Assembly: GCA_004552155.1 (NCBI GenBank)
Contig: SFPF01000021.1
Coordinates: 1-13,658, forward strand
Origin: Bacteroidales bacterium
GTDB lineage: Bacteria > Bacteroidota > Bacteroidia > Bacteroidales > Bacteroidaceae
Reading direction: 5' to 3'
Length of the DNA: 13,658 nt
Shown here piece by piece: positions 12,784 to 13,658 of the stretch (position 1 is the stretch's first letter; every line of letters starts with the position of its first letter). The notes under the pieces are model-generated. The model was not told the DNA's origin and made no database searches. It saw nothing but the letters and a program-made list of their open reading frames with translations. The translations under genes and the position numbers were made by a program.

Positions 12784-13658
12784 ACACGGGCTTGCCCTGT
12801 GCTGCGGCGGCTTTCATGCCTTCGTCGAAGTCGTCATATTCCACTTGCTCTCCGCCATAGAGGTTGAAGTCTTGGGTGTAGAGTGGTGGCACGAATGCGC
12901 TGGTGGCTTTTAGAGGCGCGCCCCACAAGCCTGGCACGAGATAGGCGGTGAATGAGAGCGACACGAGCGCCAAGAAGAAGCGTGTCACGCCTATGCCCGA
13001 TGATTTTGGTTCACCGTCGCTCTTGAAGCGGAACATTCCCAACAAGTAGAGTCCCATCACTCCGAAAATGGCTATCCAAAGTGCCACGAAGGTTTCGCGA
13101 TCGAGTATGCGCCAACCGTAAGCGAGGTCGGCTACGGAGAGGAATTTGAGCGACAACGCCAGTTCTATGAAGCCGAGCACCACTTTCACGGTGTTGAGCC
13201 AGCCTCCCGACTTTGGCATCTTTTTGAGCATGGTGGGGAAAAGGGCAAACACGGTGAACGGTATGGCGAGGGCTATTGCAAAGCCTGTCATACCCACCAC
13301 AGGACCCATCACACTGCCTCGGCTGGCGGCTTCCACCAAAAGGGTGCCGATAATTGGACCGGTGCAGGAGAACGACACAATCACCAGTGTGGCTGCCATG
13401 AAGAAGATGCTGAGCATACCGGTGGTCTTGCTGGCGGTGCTGTCCATTTTGTTGCTCAACGATTGGGGAAGTGTGATTTCGAATGCGCCGAAGAATGAGA
13501 TGGCGAAAATCACGAGCAATGCGAAGAACAGCAAATTGCACCATGCGCTGGTGGCGAGTGCGTTCATGGCGCTGGCACCGAATAGCACGGTGAAGCAGAT
13601 GCCAAGAAGCAAGAATATGATGATGATAGATAATCCGTAGGTGGTGGCGTGGGTGATG
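12659..13658 (-). CDS. dsbD: DsbD-type protein-disulfide reductase, partial (5' beyond window, 3' lost at a junction)
   Basis: The frame is open through the right edge of the window. It encodes the membrane part of a DsbD family protein, which carries electrons across the inner membrane to periplasmic thiols. Seen are a run of hydrophobic helices with FGAFEITLP, VSFSCTGPIIGTLL (the second membrane cysteine), MPKSGGWLNTVKVVLGF and SLKFLSVADLAYGW. A linker with VPGLWGAPLKA and YTQDFNLYGG follows, then the start of the C-terminal thioredoxin domain, GKPVFIDFSGHGCVNCRK, with its CxxC. Family similarity ends right after that motif at about 12744; the remaining residues to the TGA at 12659 are antisense fucI. 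The rest of the thioredoxin domain is missing. Third codon positions are less GC-biased than in the other genes. Confidence 0.85.
   Translation of the reverse strand, partial: ITHATTYGLSIIIIFLLLGICFTVLFGASAMNALATSAWCNLLFFALLVIFAISFFGAFEITLPQSLSNKMDSTASKTTGMLSIFFMAATLVIVSFSCTGPIIGTLLVEAASRGSVMGPVVGMTGFAIALAIPFTVFALFPTMLKKMPKSGGWLNTVKVVLGFIELALSLKFLSVADLAYGWRILDRETFVALWIAIFGVMGLYLLGMFRFKSDGEPKSSGIGVTRFFLALVSLSFTAYLVPGLWGAPLKATSAFVPPLYTQDFNLYGGEQVEYDDFDEGMKAAAAQGKPVFIDFSGHGCVNCRKRSKPRDGRVCPPRRCACTRVCGAWKPA

Overview
The window looks like a piece of a Bacteroidales chromosome, most likely a Prevotella-like gut or oral bacterium. The evidence is the protein families (DUF4831, a GH110 alpha-galactosidase, a Bacteroides-type L-fucose isomerase, an OmpA tail, a secreted protein with a Bacteroidales-style C-terminus), several TAnnTTTG promoter -7 elements of the kind Bacteroidetes sigma factors use, and little sign of Shine-Dalgarno sites. 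Coding is GC-rich, with mostly G or C at third codon positions. Several intergenic gaps hold dispersed repeats.

Layout. Bases 1-240: the 3' end of a plus-strand OmpA-family gene and its strong terminator. Bases 242-1669: a minus-strand TauE/SafE permease and a DUF1634 membrane protein, separated by a large octamer repeat element (copy A). Bases 1708-2235: a ferritin gene broken by an internal deletion and frameshift, followed by its terminator. Bases 2272-5191: a minus-strand pair, DUF4831 protein then GH110 alpha-1,3-galactosidase. Bases 5192-7512: octamer element copy B, a bifunctional NAD(P)HX repair enzyme, a GC-rich palindromic repeat, a small HAD-fold protein and octamer element copy C. 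Bases 7498-9464: rfbA followed by a secreted protein whose last codons lie inside copy C. Bases 9602-10055: desulfoferrodoxin with its terminator. Bases 10056-10959: a divergent promoter region and pyrE. Bases 10960-11100: a large nested palindrome. Bases 11101-12750: an L-fucose isomerase gene lacking both ends. Bases 12744-13658: a minus-strand DsbD-type protein cut off inside its thioredoxin active-site region.

How the genes fit together. Most of the window is housekeeping or accessory metabolism rather than one pathway. Ferritin and desulfoferrodoxin belong to iron storage and oxygen defence. GH110 and fucose isomerase fit use of host-type glycans such as B-antigen galactose and fucose, although they are far apart here. 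RfbA serves dTDP-sugar (surface polysaccharide) synthesis, and Nnr repairs damaged NAD(P)H.

The most notable points are: (1) an apparent chimeric junction at about 12743-12750, where fucI and dsbD are both truncated on an 8-bp shared sequence, by real rearrangement or misassembly; (2) a three-copy dispersed element made of inverted arrays of an 8-bp unit around a conserved AT-rich core, one copy of which supplies a gene's stop codon; and (3) a long nested palindrome directly abutting the 5'-truncated fucI. I saw no CRISPR array, tRNA, rRNA or transposase gene, and I cannot point to a convincing new multi-gene system.
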